From the NCBI GenBank assembly GCA_963700815.1, contig CAVOZM010000028.1, positions 62,001-126,000 of the forward strand: 64,000 bases of DNA, in the 5' to 3' direction. A program made the position numbers and the translations under genes. The stretch comes from Rubripirellula sp963700815. GTDB lineage: Bacteria; Planctomycetota; Planctomycetia; Pirellulales; Pirellulaceae. Numbering within the stretch: position 1 is the first letter of the stretch; each line of letters opens with the position of its first letter. The notes under the pieces were generated by a model. It ran no database searches. It saw only the letters and a program-made list of their open reading frames with translations, and was not told the origin of the DNA. Below are positions 37,378-46,874 of the stretch, in pieces.

Positions 37378-38892
37378 TCAAGACTGCGAAGGGTCAATGC
37401 TTTGGGAAATCGCAGCGAATTCTCTTGAAGGCGTGTCCCAGGAGGCTGGATCGTTTGGTTCGTAGGTGATCGTGTCAAAGCTCGATCGCACCAACTCTCG
37501 CGCCTGGACAATCGATGCTAGTCTTCCGGTACCAATCATTTGCATCAGAACATTGCCGATCGCGGTGGCTTCGACCGGTCCGGCAATGACCGTTCGGTTA
37601 CAAGCGTCTGCGGTCATTTGACACAGCAATCCGTTTAAGGATCCGCCGCCAACGATATGAATGGTGTCGATCCGATGCTCGACCAGCGACTCCAGCATTC
37701 CCAGGCAGGATCGGTAACGGAGCGCGAGTCCTTCGAGTGCCGCCCGATACAATCCGCCGTCACTCTCTGGCATCTGTTGACCGGTTCGAATGGCACAATC
37801 TTTGACCGCATCGATCATGTCGTCAGGGGCGACCAATGAAGGATCATCAGGATTCAGCAGCAATTCAAATGGTTTGGCCGATGCGGCTTGGGAAACCATG
37901 TCGTCCCAAGAAATCTCTTTGCCACGGCGTTGCATCGATTTGCGAATCTGTTGAAAGACCCACAATCCACCTATATTCTTCAGCAATCGAGTGCTACCGC
38001 CGACACCACCTTCGTTGGTGAAGTTCAAGTCAGCGCAGGTCTGGTTAATCTTTGGCTGGGGTAATTCGCAGCCCATCAGTGACCATGTACCACTGCTGAT
38101 GTAACACCAGGATGGAATGGCTGGCGCGAAATCTTCGGCCGGTACCGCTAGAACTGCCGACGCCGTGTCATGGGTTGCCGGAATGACCACCGGAACCCCC
38201 TGCAAACCGGTGATCGAAGCGACCGATGGTTGAACTGGCCCGAGCGTGGTTCCCGGTTCGGTTGGATCAATGAACAATTGCTTAGGCAGATCAAAACGGT
38301 TCAGCAGCTCGATCGACCACTTTTTGGTCCGTGGGTCCAGCAACTGGCTGGTGGAGGCCATGGTCACTTCGATGCTGCGGCGGCCGGTTAGCAACCAGTG
38401 AAAGAAATCGCCCATCATCAGGAATCCGTCGGCAATTTTCAGGACTGGATCGTCGGAAAGGCGGGACCTGAGCAGCTGGTACAGTGAATTGATATCCATG
38501 AACTGCAGGCCGGTCGCATCAAAGATCTCCGATCGAGGGACGATTTGGCACGCCCGGTCCACCATTCCAAGATTTCGTGAGTCGCGATAACAGTAGACCG
38601 GGCCGGCAAACCGGTCCTGCTGGTTTAGCAGTACAAAATCCACCCCCCAAGTATCAACGCCCACCGAGGCGAGCTGGTCGTACTTTTTAGCCGCCAGCCG
38701 GAGTCCTTCTTGGATCTCGCGCCAAAGCCCGACCACGTCCCACTGCAGCGTATCCTGGATCCGGACAGGCTCATTTTCAAACCGGTGGACTGGCTCGAGG
38801 GTCAACTTGCCATCTCGCAGGACCCCTGCGATCACACGTCCGCTGGACGCTCCCAGGTCGACGGCAAGATGGACGGGAGATTCTGTGCTCAT
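37378..38892 (-). CDS. rhaB: Rhamnulokinase (FGGY carbohydrate kinase)
   Basis: Phosphorylates L-rhamnulose to L-rhamnulose-1-phosphate in rhamnose catabolism. The ATG at 38892 gives 504 residues beginning MSTESPVHLAVDLGASSGR; the longer open frame to 39135 is not protein-like. FGGY landmarks: VDLGASSGRVIAG, ASVGVDTWGVDFVLL, GDFFHWLLTGRRSIEVTMAS, VIPATHDTASAVLAVP, YISSGTWSLMG and HIVGGGSLNGLLCQMTADAC. The RhaB-specific THDTASAV and NFTNEGGVGG support the subfamily. Rhamnose isomerase and aldolase genes are not nearby. Rhamnose is common in the sulfated algal polysaccharides that these bacteria degrade, which suits the two sulfatases in the window. Confidence 0.88.
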   Translation of the reverse strand: MSTESPVHLAVDLGASSGRVIAGVLRDGKLTLEPVHRFENEPVRIQDTLQWDVVGLWREIQEGLRLAAKKYDQLASVGVDTWGVDFVLLNQQDRFAGPVYCYRDSRNLGMVDRACQIVPRSEIFDATGLQFMDINSLYQLLRSRLSDDPVLKIADGFLMMGDFFHWLLTGRRSIEVTMASTSQLLDPRTKKWSIELLNRFDLPKQLFIDPTEPGTTLGPVQPSVASITGLQGVPVVIPATHDTASAVLAVPAEDFAPAIPSWCYISSGTWSLMGCELPQPKINQTCADLNFTNEGGVGGSTRLLKNIGGLWVFQQIRKSMQRRGKEISWDDMVSQAASAKPFELLLNPDDPSLVAPDDMIDAVKDCAIRTGQQMPESDGGLYRAALEGLALRYRSCLGMLESLVEHRIDTIHIVGGGSLNGLLCQMTADACNRTVIAGPVEATAIGNVLMQMIGTGRLASIVQARELVRSSFDTITYEPNDPASWDTPSREFAAISQSIDPSQS

Positions 38893-39615
38893 GCGATTCT
38901 GTTGGCTTGGAGTTTTGGCCGGTCTGGAGGAACGGCTAGCGTATCCCGAACCGAAAACGGCAGAAACCAGCCCGGAAAATAGGGAAATTAGGCAATCATT
39001 CCGCAATACCGTTTTTTTGACTCGATGATCGAAACTGGGCGAGTTTGCCGGGCAATCGCCCCCTAATGTACCCAGCCGCCGATCTGGACGAAATCGGAAC
39101 GGTTTCGGGAGCAGATCGCCGCTGAAAATTCCCAAAAATTTTTATCTCTTGATTCCTCAATGCTTTACCGCTCAAGCCATATCGCAGGGGGGGTAAAACC
39201 AAAAATCTGCAGTTGACCGGGCTGGCTCAAAGCGTAATCTAACCCTGTGGATGTCGCGGTTCGAATTCGGCTTTTTAAGTCGTAGTGGACCCCGGCGAAA
39301 CTTCTGTCCGAAAGACGCAAATCATTGAAAGCAAATGACTTGCGGACGAAGGAAACCGGTCAATGAGGCTATCATTGACCTCCGAATGATCTTCCGCGAG
39401 TTCGCCTTGCGTGGGGTTAACGCGGTCAGCTTGCGGCCACGGGCTGGCATCGTCGACAGACGTTGAATTTCGGTTCAATGAAAGTCACCGAAACCCTGCG
39501 AACCGGGTACATGGAGTGCCCGGTTGCGAACGCCCGCGAAGATATTCCGACCGTGCGTCGATATCACTCCCGCCGGTTTGTCGCGACGTCGAAAACATCG
39601 CCGCTTCGCCTCTAG
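38893..39615. other. 720-base region without a recognisable gene
   Basis: Between the leftward rhaB start and the leftward NUDIX stop. The left part (39000-39260) is AT-richer, with A and T runs and a G7 tract at about 39187-39193, plausible for the rhaB promoter. Open frames on both strands do not look like proteins. I see no tRNA, clear hairpin or riboswitch; an unrecognised small RNA cannot be excluded. Confidence 0.5.
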
Positions 39616-40044
39616 TCAGTGGCTCAAATCGACCTCGCCACGCTCCCAAGCGGCTACGAACGGTGGCAAACTGGGTAATATTCCTTTTGTGTTGTGGATA
39701 TCGCCCTGTGTCATCCAATGAACTTCCGCGACTTCGCTCGGATTTGCTACTGGAACAATGTTCGGATCGAGTTTGGCCAACCACCATGCAAGGTTGGTTC
39801 CCCAAGCCGTCACGCTGCGCCAACAGAGTCGCACCGGTTCGACATCGATTGCCAATTCTTCCTGCATTTCGCGAACCAAAGCTTCCGATTCCGACTCACC
39901 CAGTTCGATTCCTCCGCCTGGCAGGCATAATTTTCCAGGGGCCGTGACGGTCAGCGACCGCCGGATAATTAGAAGTCGGTTTTCGCGAAGGATCACTCCG
40001 ACAACGCCTCTCTTGCTCCGCGTCGTTGGTTTCTCTGAATTCAT
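39616..40044 (-). CDS. NUDIX hydrolase
   Basis: A 142-residue NUDIX-fold pyrophosphohydrolase. The NUDIX box is present around residues 42-64 (GGGIELGESESEALVREMQE then EL), including the REMQEE metal-binding core. The N-terminal strand GVVGVILRENRLLIIRRS and the LCLPGG turn are typical of the MutT/ADP-ribose pyrophosphatase group. Substrate (nucleotide sugar, dNTP or ADP-ribose) cannot be decided. Its start and that of the tRNA nucleotidyltransferase-type gene are divergent and only 28 bases apart. Confidence 0.88.
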   Translation of the reverse strand: MNSEKPTTRSKRGVVGVILRENRLLIIRRSLTVTAPGKLCLPGGGIELGESESEALVREMQEELAIDVEPVRLCWRSVTAWGTNLAWWLAKLDPNIVPVANPSEVAEVHWMTQGDIHNTKGILPSLPPFVAAWERGEVDLSH

Positions 40045-40072
40045 AGTGCGCTTTTCGTGGGCTGGGTTTGCA

Positions 40073-41441
40073 ATGACAATGAATCAATTCGCTGTGTATT
40101 GCACCAAACGGCTCGACGGACGTATCACTTGGCTGCCAACACTTTCACGGACAGACGTCATTCCATCAACGCCCCAATCTCAACTGGAATCTTCGCAATC
40201 GCGTGAAGCGAGGCGGATCATTGACGCCTTGCACGACGCTGGGTTTGTCGCCTATCTGGCTGGCGGATGCGTCCGCGATGCATTGTTGGGCCGACAACCG
40301 AAGGACTACGACGTGGCGACCGATGCGACGCCCGAGGCGGTTCGCGATCTATTCGGCAATCGACATACGTTGGCCTTTGGAGCGTCGTTTGGAGTGATCG
40401 GCGTCTTGCCACCTCGGAATGATCAGAAACAGGATCAACCCAACCAGAACCGACCGCTGGAACCGACCGAAGTTGCCACCTTTCGAAGCGACGGGAATTA
40501 CAGCGACGGGCGTCGCCCCGATTCGGTCCACTTCGGAAACGCCGAGCAGGATGCGCTCCGCCGTGACTTTACGATCAATGGTCTTTTCTACGATCCCCGC
40601 AACCATCAGGTGATCGATTACGTGCAAGGCCAGATCGACCTGAAACAAAAGATTTTGCGGACGATCGGCGATCCCGTCGCCCGATTCGGCGAAGACAAGT
40701 TACGAATGCTGCGAGCTGTTCGCTTCGCGACGACGCTGGAGTTCCGAATCGAAGCCGGGACACTAGCGGCCATTCAACAACATGCCAGCGATATTCAGCG
40801 TCGTGAGCGGCGAACGCATTGGGGCCGAGATGCGTCGCGTGCTGGCTAGCTCGAATGCAGCGCAAGGCTTGCAACAATTGATTCAATGCGGACTGGGCGA
40901 TGCGGTCCTACCGGAATTCAAGCACGTGAACATCGACCGATTTCGATCGTTGATCGGTCATGCTTCCCCATGTGACTTTCCACTCGCGTTAGCATGTCTG
41001 TTATTGGATGTCCCCGACCCCGACGATGCGCTTTGCAGCGTCGCCGGACGATGGAAACTGTCCAACGAAGAAAACAGAATGGTTGCCGCGGCACTGCGGC
41101 ATTGGCCGACCGTGGCACGGGCAATCGACCGACCTTGGTCGGTCGTTCAACCGGTGTTAATCGACCGGGATGCGGCAACGATTGTCAACCTGGCCGCCGC
41201 CGTCGTGGCAGCCGACAACGGCAACGACGACGGAATTTCTCTGGCCCGCAAATCGTTGAAATTGCCAAACGAACAGCTGAATCCACCGCCGTTGATCACA
41301 GGAAACGATCTTGCCGGAATGGGCATCGAAGCGGGCCCCGCGTTTCGCAGCATTTTACAAGCCATTCGGAACGCACAGCTGGACAAGAAGATCAGCACGC
41401 CGGAGGAAGCAATCCGAATGGCTGATGAAGTACGGGAATGA
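40073..41441 (+). CDS. CCA tRNA nucleotidyltransferase / poly(A) polymerase family protein (frameshifted)
   Basis: A class II nucleotidyltransferase that adds nucleotides to RNA 3' ends (CCA on tRNA or poly(A)). The head domain holds YLAGGCVRDALLGRQPKDYD (metal-binding Asp pair DYDVATDA), then GASFGVIGVL, RRDFTINGLFYDP and GDPVARFGEDKLRMLRAVRF. The frame stops at 40849 after family sequence ends at IQQHASDIQ; from about 40797 the next frame continues naturally with VVSGERIGAEMRRVLAS and the helical C-terminal domain to 41441. I join them as one gene with a single-base indel. As no tRNA here encodes CCA, such an enzyme is needed. Start at 40073 is the first reasonable ATG; the N-terminal ~40 residues are unconserved. 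Confidence 0.85.
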
Positions 41442-41677
41442 GCTTAGGGTCGCGGCGCACCGTCCTTCGTGACACAAACGCAAGTTTAGGATTGTCAATT
41501 CCGGCGAATTAAGTTTTTTCGTGGTTGTCTCATTGGCCTCCATCGTAGCTTCACCGTGACATGCTAGCAAACCTTGGAGGTTGCTCTTGACCTTGTTCCT
41601 AGCAACGGACTAATTACTGACCGTTTCCCGATATTTGTATTCCATCACTATCGCCCAACCAAGGAAGGTTGAATCAC

Positions 41678-42838
41678 GTGGCTACCGATCCTAACCAAAA
41701 TGTTCCTCTGCTAGATATCAACCGCGACAATCTTGCGTATCGCGATGAGTTTGTCGAAGCGCTCGCCAGCGTGATCGATAGTGGACGCTTCCTGTTCGGA
41801 CCCGATGTGGTCGAACTGGAACGTGAAATTGCCACCTACAGCCAAGTCGAAAACGCAATCGGTTGTGCTTCCGGCAGCGATGCGTTGCTGTTGGCTCTGA
41901 TGACCTTGGGCGTGGGGCCTGGCGATGAAGTGATCGTTCCCAGCTTCACCTTCTTCGCATCGGTCAGCTGCATCACGCGACTCGGCGCGACTCCGATCTT
42001 CGTTGATATCCGACCCGACACATTCAATATCAATCCTGACCTGATCGAATCAGCCATCACGCGGAACACCAAAGCGATCATACCGGTTCACTTGTTCGGT
42101 CAGTGCGCCGAAATTGATCGGATCTGTCAGATCGCTGGCAACCACGACATTCCCGTCATCGAGGATGCCGCCCAAGCGATCGGGGCTGCCTATCACTCGC
42201 GACCAGCCGGCAGCTGGGGCGCAATCGGTTGTTTTAGCTTCTACCCAACGAAGAATTTGGGTGGCATGGGCGACGGCGGAATGATGACGACGGGCGACGC
42301 CAAGACCGCAGATCGATTGAGATTGTTTGCCGGTCACGGCATGCGTCCTCGCTATTACCATCAAGTCATCGGCATCAACAGTCGCCTAGATACGTTTCAA
42401 GCGGCCGTCTTGCGAATCAAGCTGCGGCATTTGAGCGATGCGGTAGACGCGAGAAGCACCATTGCCGGTCGCTATGATCGGTTATTGCAAAAATCGCGAA
42501 TGACCGAGAACGGAATCACCTTGCCCGTACGGGATCCCAACGCCTATCACGTCTGGAACCAGTACTCGATCCGCGTCGCCGATGGTCGGCGTGATTCGCT
42601 GCGGTCGTACATGTCCGAGAATGGCGTCGGAAGCGAGATCTATTATCCGGTCCCCATGCATTCACAAAAGTGCTTTGCCGATCTGAATCTGAACAAGAAC
42701 GGTTTGTTTGAAACCGAGCGAGCAAGCGCGGAAATTTTGAACCTGCCGATCTTCCCGAGTCTGACGGAAGCACAGCAGCAACGGGTCGTCGCAGTGATCG
42801 CCGATTTTTATGCCGCCGGTGCCAAAATCGCCGCCTAG
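41678..42838 (+). CDS. DegT/DnrJ/EryC1/StrS family sugar aminotransferase
   Basis: A PLP-dependent aminotransferase that makes amino sugars on nucleotide-sugar substrates for surface glycans. About 386 residues. Landmarks: GCASGSDALLLALMTLGVGP, GDEVIVPSFTFFASVSCI, the PLP region EDAAQAIGAAY, the Schiff-base Lys in FSFYPTKNLGGMGDGG, and NSRLDTFQAAVLRIKL. The GTG at 41678 is preferred because AAGGAAGG (41661-41668) lies 9 bases upstream; a TTG at 41669 would abut that site. No other glycan genes are adjacent, so the exact sugar is unknown. A GAGCAC microsatellite follows the stop. Confidence 0.9.
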   Translation: MATDPNQNVPLLDINRDNLAYRDEFVEALASVIDSGRFLFGPDVVELEREIATYSQVENAIGCASGSDALLLALMTLGVGPGDEVIVPSFTFFASVSCITRLGATPIFVDIRPDTFNINPDLIESAITRNTKAIIPVHLFGQCAEIDRICQIAGNHDIPVIEDAAQAIGAAYHSRPAGSWGAIGCFSFYPTKNLGGMGDGGMMTTGDAKTADRLRLFAGHGMRPRYYHQVIGINSRLDTFQAAVLRIKLRHLSDAVDARSTIAGRYDRLLQKSRMTENGITLPVRDPNAYHVWNQYSIRVADGRRDSLRSYMSENGVGSEIYYPVPMHSQKCFADLNLNKNGLFETERASAEILNLPIFPSLTEAQQQRVVAVIADFYAAGAKIAA

Positions 42839-42843
42839 AGCCA

Positions 42844-42864
42844 GAGCACGAGCACGAGCACGAG
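42844..42864. repeat. GAGCAC hexamer microsatellite
   Basis: Three and a half tandem GAGCAC units, 5 bases after the DegT aminotransferase stop, in the short gap between convergent genes. Simple-sequence repeat without a visible role. Confidence 0.8.
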
Positions 42865-42922
42865 TTCTCGGCTGTTCCCAACGCTTGATCGACAAACGGG
42901 ACATGAGCCCGACGATCTAGCG

Positions 42923-44242
42923 TTATGGCGTGGATACCGTTTCAGCCGATTCTGCAACCAACTTCAACGACGTCTCAATCAAAATCTCGCCAGTCATTTC
43001 GCCAAGCGAAACGTCCGAGATGTAGTCGTACCTTGGGAATGACCGAAAATCGACTTCGGTCATGATGTACCCAAATGCGTCGTTGGTCAGTCCGAACAAT
43101 AGGTTGTTGCTACCTTTCATTTTGCGTTTCAAATAGAAACCGATGTTGGGGAGCGCTTCGCCGGGAATCGTCAAGATCTGGGCGTCACCAAGACGGACCA
43201 AATTGACACGAGTTGTGATGCTCTGGTCATCGTTGTGGGGGTACTTTAGAGGCGAGTAAAGCACCACCGCCCACAGGTCTTTCGATTCGACCGGAACGGT
43301 CATATCGGACGAATAACAGGCCAGTGCCGGATCGGTTTGCAGGGGTGCATCTTTGACAATTCGTATCGCCTCGTCAGCCATCGTCTTGCCAATCCGTAAA
43401 CATTCGTCCCAAGTGCGGTCGTCGTGCCAATATCCGCGTTGGGAATCTTTGGGACGATCTAAATCACGATTGTCCGCGGTGACCATCCCGCCGATGGCTC
43501 CGTTGACAAAAATTGCTTTGCCTCCGGTCTCCGCTTCGATTGTCTCACACAAAGGTCCGACAAGATCGGGACTCAGGATTCCAACACCCGATCCAAGAAC
43601 TTCGGGATGTAGAGCGTAGTTGACCAGCGTCACAATCGGTTTGTCATCGCTACCGATCGCTTGGATGACGCTCATCCGACGGTCGTATAGGTCGGGCGCA
43701 TAGTAGTTGTAGGCGATCTTGCCCTCGGCCTCGTCGGTCGCGATTTTCAGTGCGGCTGGTTTTAAAGAGTCAATCGCCGAATTGATCGCGGCGGCTGACT
43801 TTTTGCAAACCAAGTCCATGTATTCCAAATCTCCCGTGTGGCCGCCTTTACCATCGGGAAAGGCATAGCAGTCCGGTCCGCTATGCGTATGTGTAGACGC
43901 AACCAAGATGTTCTGTGGCGGAATGCGATCGACCAATTTACGGACACGATCGGCCAGCACGCTCGGGAATCCCAGCAGGTCCAAACTGACCACCGCAACG
44001 GTTGTGTCGCCGCGTTGAAAAACAATGGCCCGCGCAGTCAATTCACCCCGTTTCTCTTTCACAGGGTTGGACGGACCAAAGCCGCCAGAAACAGGCAACA
44101 AAGGATCTGGGGTAATGATCTCGACCGCGGCGCCGACCAACAACTGATTCGCACTGGCAGTTTTGTCAGCGAGTGTTTCGTTGATCGCAATGGTCGCAAA
44201 GAATAACAGCACAAGACAGGAGACGACGGGACGCAACTTCAT
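42923..44242 (-). CDS. Secreted neutral/alkaline ceramidase-like hydrolase
   Basis: A protein of 439 residues with signal peptide (VVSCLVLLFFATIAINETLA) and the N-terminal domain of neutral/alkaline non-lysosomal ceramidases (PF04734-like). Supporting segments: VGAAVEIITPDPLLPVSGGF, VVSLDLLGFPSVLADRVRKL, VASTHTHSGPDCYAFPDG with the zinc-binding His pair, LVNYALHPEVLG and PGEALPNIGFYLKRKM. True ceramidases are longer (~650 residues) with an extra C-terminal domain; shorter relatives in planctomycetes have unknown substrates, so ceramide should not be assumed. The ATG at 44242 is chosen over 44485 because it starts the signal peptide. Confidence 0.8.
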   Translation of the reverse strand: MKLRPVVSCLVLLFFATIAINETLADKTASANQLLVGAAVEIITPDPLLPVSGGFGPSNPVKEKRGELTARAIVFQRGDTTVAVVSLDLLGFPSVLADRVRKLVDRIPPQNILVASTHTHSGPDCYAFPDGKGGHTGDLEYMDLVCKKSAAAINSAIDSLKPAALKIATDEAEGKIAYNYYAPDLYDRRMSVIQAIGSDDKPIVTLVNYALHPEVLGSGVGILSPDLVGPLCETIEAETGGKAIFVNGAIGGMVTADNRDLDRPKDSQRGYWHDDRTWDECLRIGKTMADEAIRIVKDAPLQTDPALACYSSDMTVPVESKDLWAVVLYSPLKYPHNDDQSITTRVNLVRLGDAQILTIPGEALPNIGFYLKRKMKGSNNLLFGLTNDAFGYIMTEVDFRSFPRYDYISDVSLGEMTGEILIETSLKLVAESAETVSTP

Positions 44243-44311
44243 GATTGGATCTGCCTGAGGGACATGTAGGGTGGAAGGCCCAGGATGGTGAAAGGCCCGT
44301 GGGAAGGCCCA

Positions 44312-44345
44312 GTATACCAGAGACAATTGTATACCAGAGACAATT
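44312..44345. repeat. 17-base tandem duplication
   Basis: Exact adjacent copies at 44312-44328 and 44329-44345 upstream of the ceramidase-like gene. Nearby, CGCTGTGAACAAG occurs at 44389-44401 and 44403-44415, and GAAGGCCCA three times around 44270-44311. The gap looks shaped by slippage; no function is evident. Confidence 0.88.
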
Positions 44346-44444
44346 GCCCCAGATGTTTGGCCAGACAGACAGCATTGCTGCCGGGAACCGCTGTGAACAA
44401 GTCGCTGTGAACAAGCTTGCAAGCTTTGGGAACAAGCTTCGATG

Positions 44445-45146
44445 CTATTCGGGAAATTGGCCTGCCGCCTTTTCTTCCGCGGCACTCAATTTCAAGTATC
44501 GCGGAACAAGCACCATCGGATCGACGAACTCGCCTCGCACCGCTGCTCTGATTCCGAGCAAACCAACACCAATCGCATCACATTCACGATCGACCGAGAG
44601 CTCAGCAAACTCACGCAGCGGTTTGACTTCTCCAGTTACCCCTGTTCCTTCAAGGCGTTGTTCCAATCGTTCCCTCCAGCGTGAATCGTCCAGTACCCCT
44701 ACGGTTTCTGGATGTGCCGACCAAGCTGCGGGGATCGCATCGATTGTCGGCAGCAGATCAGATCGTTTGAATTCTCCTGCAAAAACTTGCTGGCGATAGG
44801 CATCGATACCGACGAGTAAAGAATTGATTGTGGGTGAATCCCGAAAAGCAGCCGCGGCGATCGCCGCCACAGAATCGACGCCTATGACGGGCAACGCTAA
44901 GGAATATCCCAAAGTTTTGGCTGTGGTGATTCCGATACGCAGACCCGTGAATGACCCTGGTCCATCGGCGATGGTCACAAAATGAGGGAAGAGTTCATTC
45001 CCTCGACACCACTTCAGCGTTGCCTGGATGACCGGAGCGAGGGTCGCGGCGGTTCGTTTACCGGCATCCAGATTCTCTTGGCGCAGCACCTGTTCCCCTG
45101 AAAGCACGGCGATCGATCCAAGCCGTCCCGTCGTTTCGATCGCCAA
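44445..45146 (-). CDS. tsaB: tRNA threonylcarbamoyladenosine biosynthesis protein TsaB
   Basis: TsaB supports TsaD in adding threonylcarbamoyl to A37 of ANN-decoding tRNAs. The ASKHA-type start LAIETTGRLGSIAVLSGEQV and the family signature TIADGPGSFTGLRIGITTAK are clear, with SLLVGIDAYRQQVFAG downstream; 233 residues is usual. The apparent start at 45146 is a TTG (LAIETTG); residues upstream in frame (NPGDWIQ) could belong to the protein, but a run of seven G on the + strand (45173-45179) clouds the frame, so the true start is uncertain. TsaD and TsaE are not in the window. Confidence 0.88.
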   Translation of the reverse strand: MAIETTGRLGSIAVLSGEQVLRQENLDAGKRTAATLAPVIQATLKWCRGNELFPHFVTIADGPGSFTGLRIGITTAKTLGYSLALPVIGVDSVAAIAAAAFRDSPTINSLLVGIDAYRQQVFAGEFKRSDLLPTIDAIPAAWSAHPETVGVLDDSRWRERLEQRLEGTGVTGEVKPLREFAELSVDRECDAIGVGLLGIRAAVRGEFVDPMVLVPRYLKLSAAEEKAAGQFPE

Positions 45147-45319
45147 TTGGATCCAGTCGCCTGGATTGCGATGGGGGGGCCAAACCGGCGGATTTGTCGT
45201 GGGATTGCTGTGAATTTTTGGTTCCCCTTACAATTTGGCTTCATGATGCCACCCACAAAGCGGAAATCTGTCATGTTCAAGGACCACTGACAAATCCGCC
45301 AGCAGTACAGGAATCACTG

Positions 45320-46078
45320 GTGAAGCGAGCGTTGATTAGCGACATCCACGGTAACCTCGAAGCCCTCGAAGCGGTTTTGCAAGATATCAATCAGGTTTCC
45401 GTGGATGAAATTTACTGCCTGGGTGACATCATCGGCTACGGGCCCAATCCCTGCGAATGCTTGGATTTAGTGATGAAACGTTGCAAAGCAACCATTCTGG
45501 GCAACCACGATCAAGCCGCCCTATTCGACCCCGACGGTTTCAACCCGATGGCATTGCAAGCGATCTATTGGACCCGAGACCAGTTGGACAACGGCGGTGG
45601 CTCTCCAGTGATGATCAACAAACGCTGGGATTTTCTAGGTGAGCTCCCGCGCCAGATTGACGAGGGCCAATTCATGTTCGTGCACGGTTCGCCCCGCGAT
45701 CCAACCAACGAGTATGTTTTTCCGGAGTATGTTTTTGATCAGCGAAAAATGGAGATCCTATTCGGGAAAGTCGAACAGTATTGCTTCATGGGACACACGC
45801 ATATTCCAGGCGTTTTCACTACGCAATGTGAGTTCGTATCACCCGACGAGTGCGATTACACTTACCAGTTGGGAAAAGAGAAAGCGCTCGTCAATGTGGG
45901 CAGCGTTGGTCAGCCTCGCGATGACGACAACCGTTCTTGCTACGTCATTCTCGATACGGACAAAAAAACGTTAACCTATCGACGCGTTGACTATGATCGA
46001 GACAAGACGGCCAACAAAATCTACAACGTTCCCGATCTGTCAGACGCATTGGGCGATCGTCTAAAACATGGTCGCTAA
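45320..46078 (+). CDS. Metallophosphoesterase, first of a tandem pair
   Basis: A 252-residue calcineurin-like phosphoesterase. All five metal-binding blocks are present: LISDIHGNLEAL, YCLGDIIGYGPNPCECLDL, ILGNHDQAALFD, FVHGSPRDPTNEYVFPE and FMGHTHIPGVF. The closing LVNVGSVGQPRDDDNRSCYV is typical of the YfcE/protein-phosphatase-like branch. Substrate unknown: phosphodiesters, phosphoproteins and dinucleoside polyphosphates are all possible. GTG at 45320 (MKRALISDIHGN) is chosen; the frame extends to 45194 without family sequence. The next gene, 36 bases downstream, is its paralogue. Confidence 0.88.
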   Translation: MKRALISDIHGNLEALEAVLQDINQVSVDEIYCLGDIIGYGPNPCECLDLVMKRCKATILGNHDQAALFDPDGFNPMALQAIYWTRDQLDNGGGSPVMINKRWDFLGELPRQIDEGQFMFVHGSPRDPTNEYVFPEYVFDQRKMEILFGKVEQYCFMGHTHIPGVFTTQCEFVSPDECDYTYQLGKEKALVNVGSVGQPRDDDNRSCYVILDTDKKTLTYRRVDYDRDKTANKIYNVPDLSDALGDRLKHGR

Positions 46079-46114
46079 TCCACCCATTTCCGCCTCGAAT
46101 CAAAGCCAACCGTC

Positions 46115-46869
46115 GTGACACGCACAGCGATTCTGAGTGACATCCATGGCAATCTTAGCGCTTTGGAAGCGGTCATGGAGGATATCCGGGGACAAAACGT
46201 TGCGAGAATGGTCTGTCTGGGTGACGTGATCGGCTATGGACCCGATCCATGTGCCTGTTTGGACCGAGTCAGCGAATTTGATTTCTGCGTATTGGGCAAT
46301 CACGACAGCAGCGCACTGTTTGATCCCGAAGGCTTCAATGTGGCTGCCGAGCAGGCAATTTTTTGGACTCGCGCTCAGATTGAATGTGGCCCTGATGGAC
46401 CAGAAGAGAGTCGCCGGAGAATGGAATATATCTGTGAGATGCCACGCTTGGTCGAAGAGGACAATGTGCTGTTCGTCCATGGTTCGCCCCGGGGGCCAAC
46501 CAACGAATATGTTTTTCCCGAAGACACGCAAAATCCAAAAAAAATGGAAAAGCTGTTTTCGCTGGTGTCGCACCTCTGTTTTCAGGGGCATACGCACGTT
46601 CCAGGCATCTTTACCCGCGATCTACGATTCGTGCGTCCGATCGATACGGGAACCGGATTTGGTCTGACGCTGGCCGAGCGTTACCTGGTGAACGTCGGAA
46701 GTGTCGGGCAACCGCGGGATGGTGACCCTCGAAGTTGTTATGTGATCTATGACGCCAGTCCATTGAGTACCGCCGTGTCGAGTATGACATCGAAAAAACC
46801 GTACGGATGATCCAGGCCGAACCTGAACTGGATGACTTTCTGGGATATCGACTGCGCGAAGGACGGTAG
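46115..46869 (+). CDS. Metallophosphoesterase, second of a tandem pair (C-terminal frameshift)
   Basis: Paralogue of the preceding gene with the same blocks: AILSDIHGNLSALEAV, VCLGDVIGYGPDPCACLD, VLGNHDSSALFDPEGF, FVHGSPRGPTNEYVFPE and FQGHTHVPGIF. The GTG start at 46115 gives MTRTAILSDIHGN. After SCYVIYDAS (near 46757) the frame stops at 46810, but one added base gives IEYRRVEYDIEKTVRMIQAE and LDDFLGYRLREGR, which aligns with the end of the first copy (TYRRVDYDRDKT..., LGDRLKHGR). The stop is then 46869. The pair arose by local duplication and has diverged. Confidence 0.86.
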
Positions 46870-46874
46870 TCGGT

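Noticed and set aside
38893..39615. A hidden gene in the 720-base gap
   Set aside because: All open frames are short with unbalanced composition; no ribosome site or family motif supports them.
39411..39947. A 178-codon rightward open frame
   Set aside because: Low-complexity translation without domain features; its right half is antisense to the NUDIX gene.
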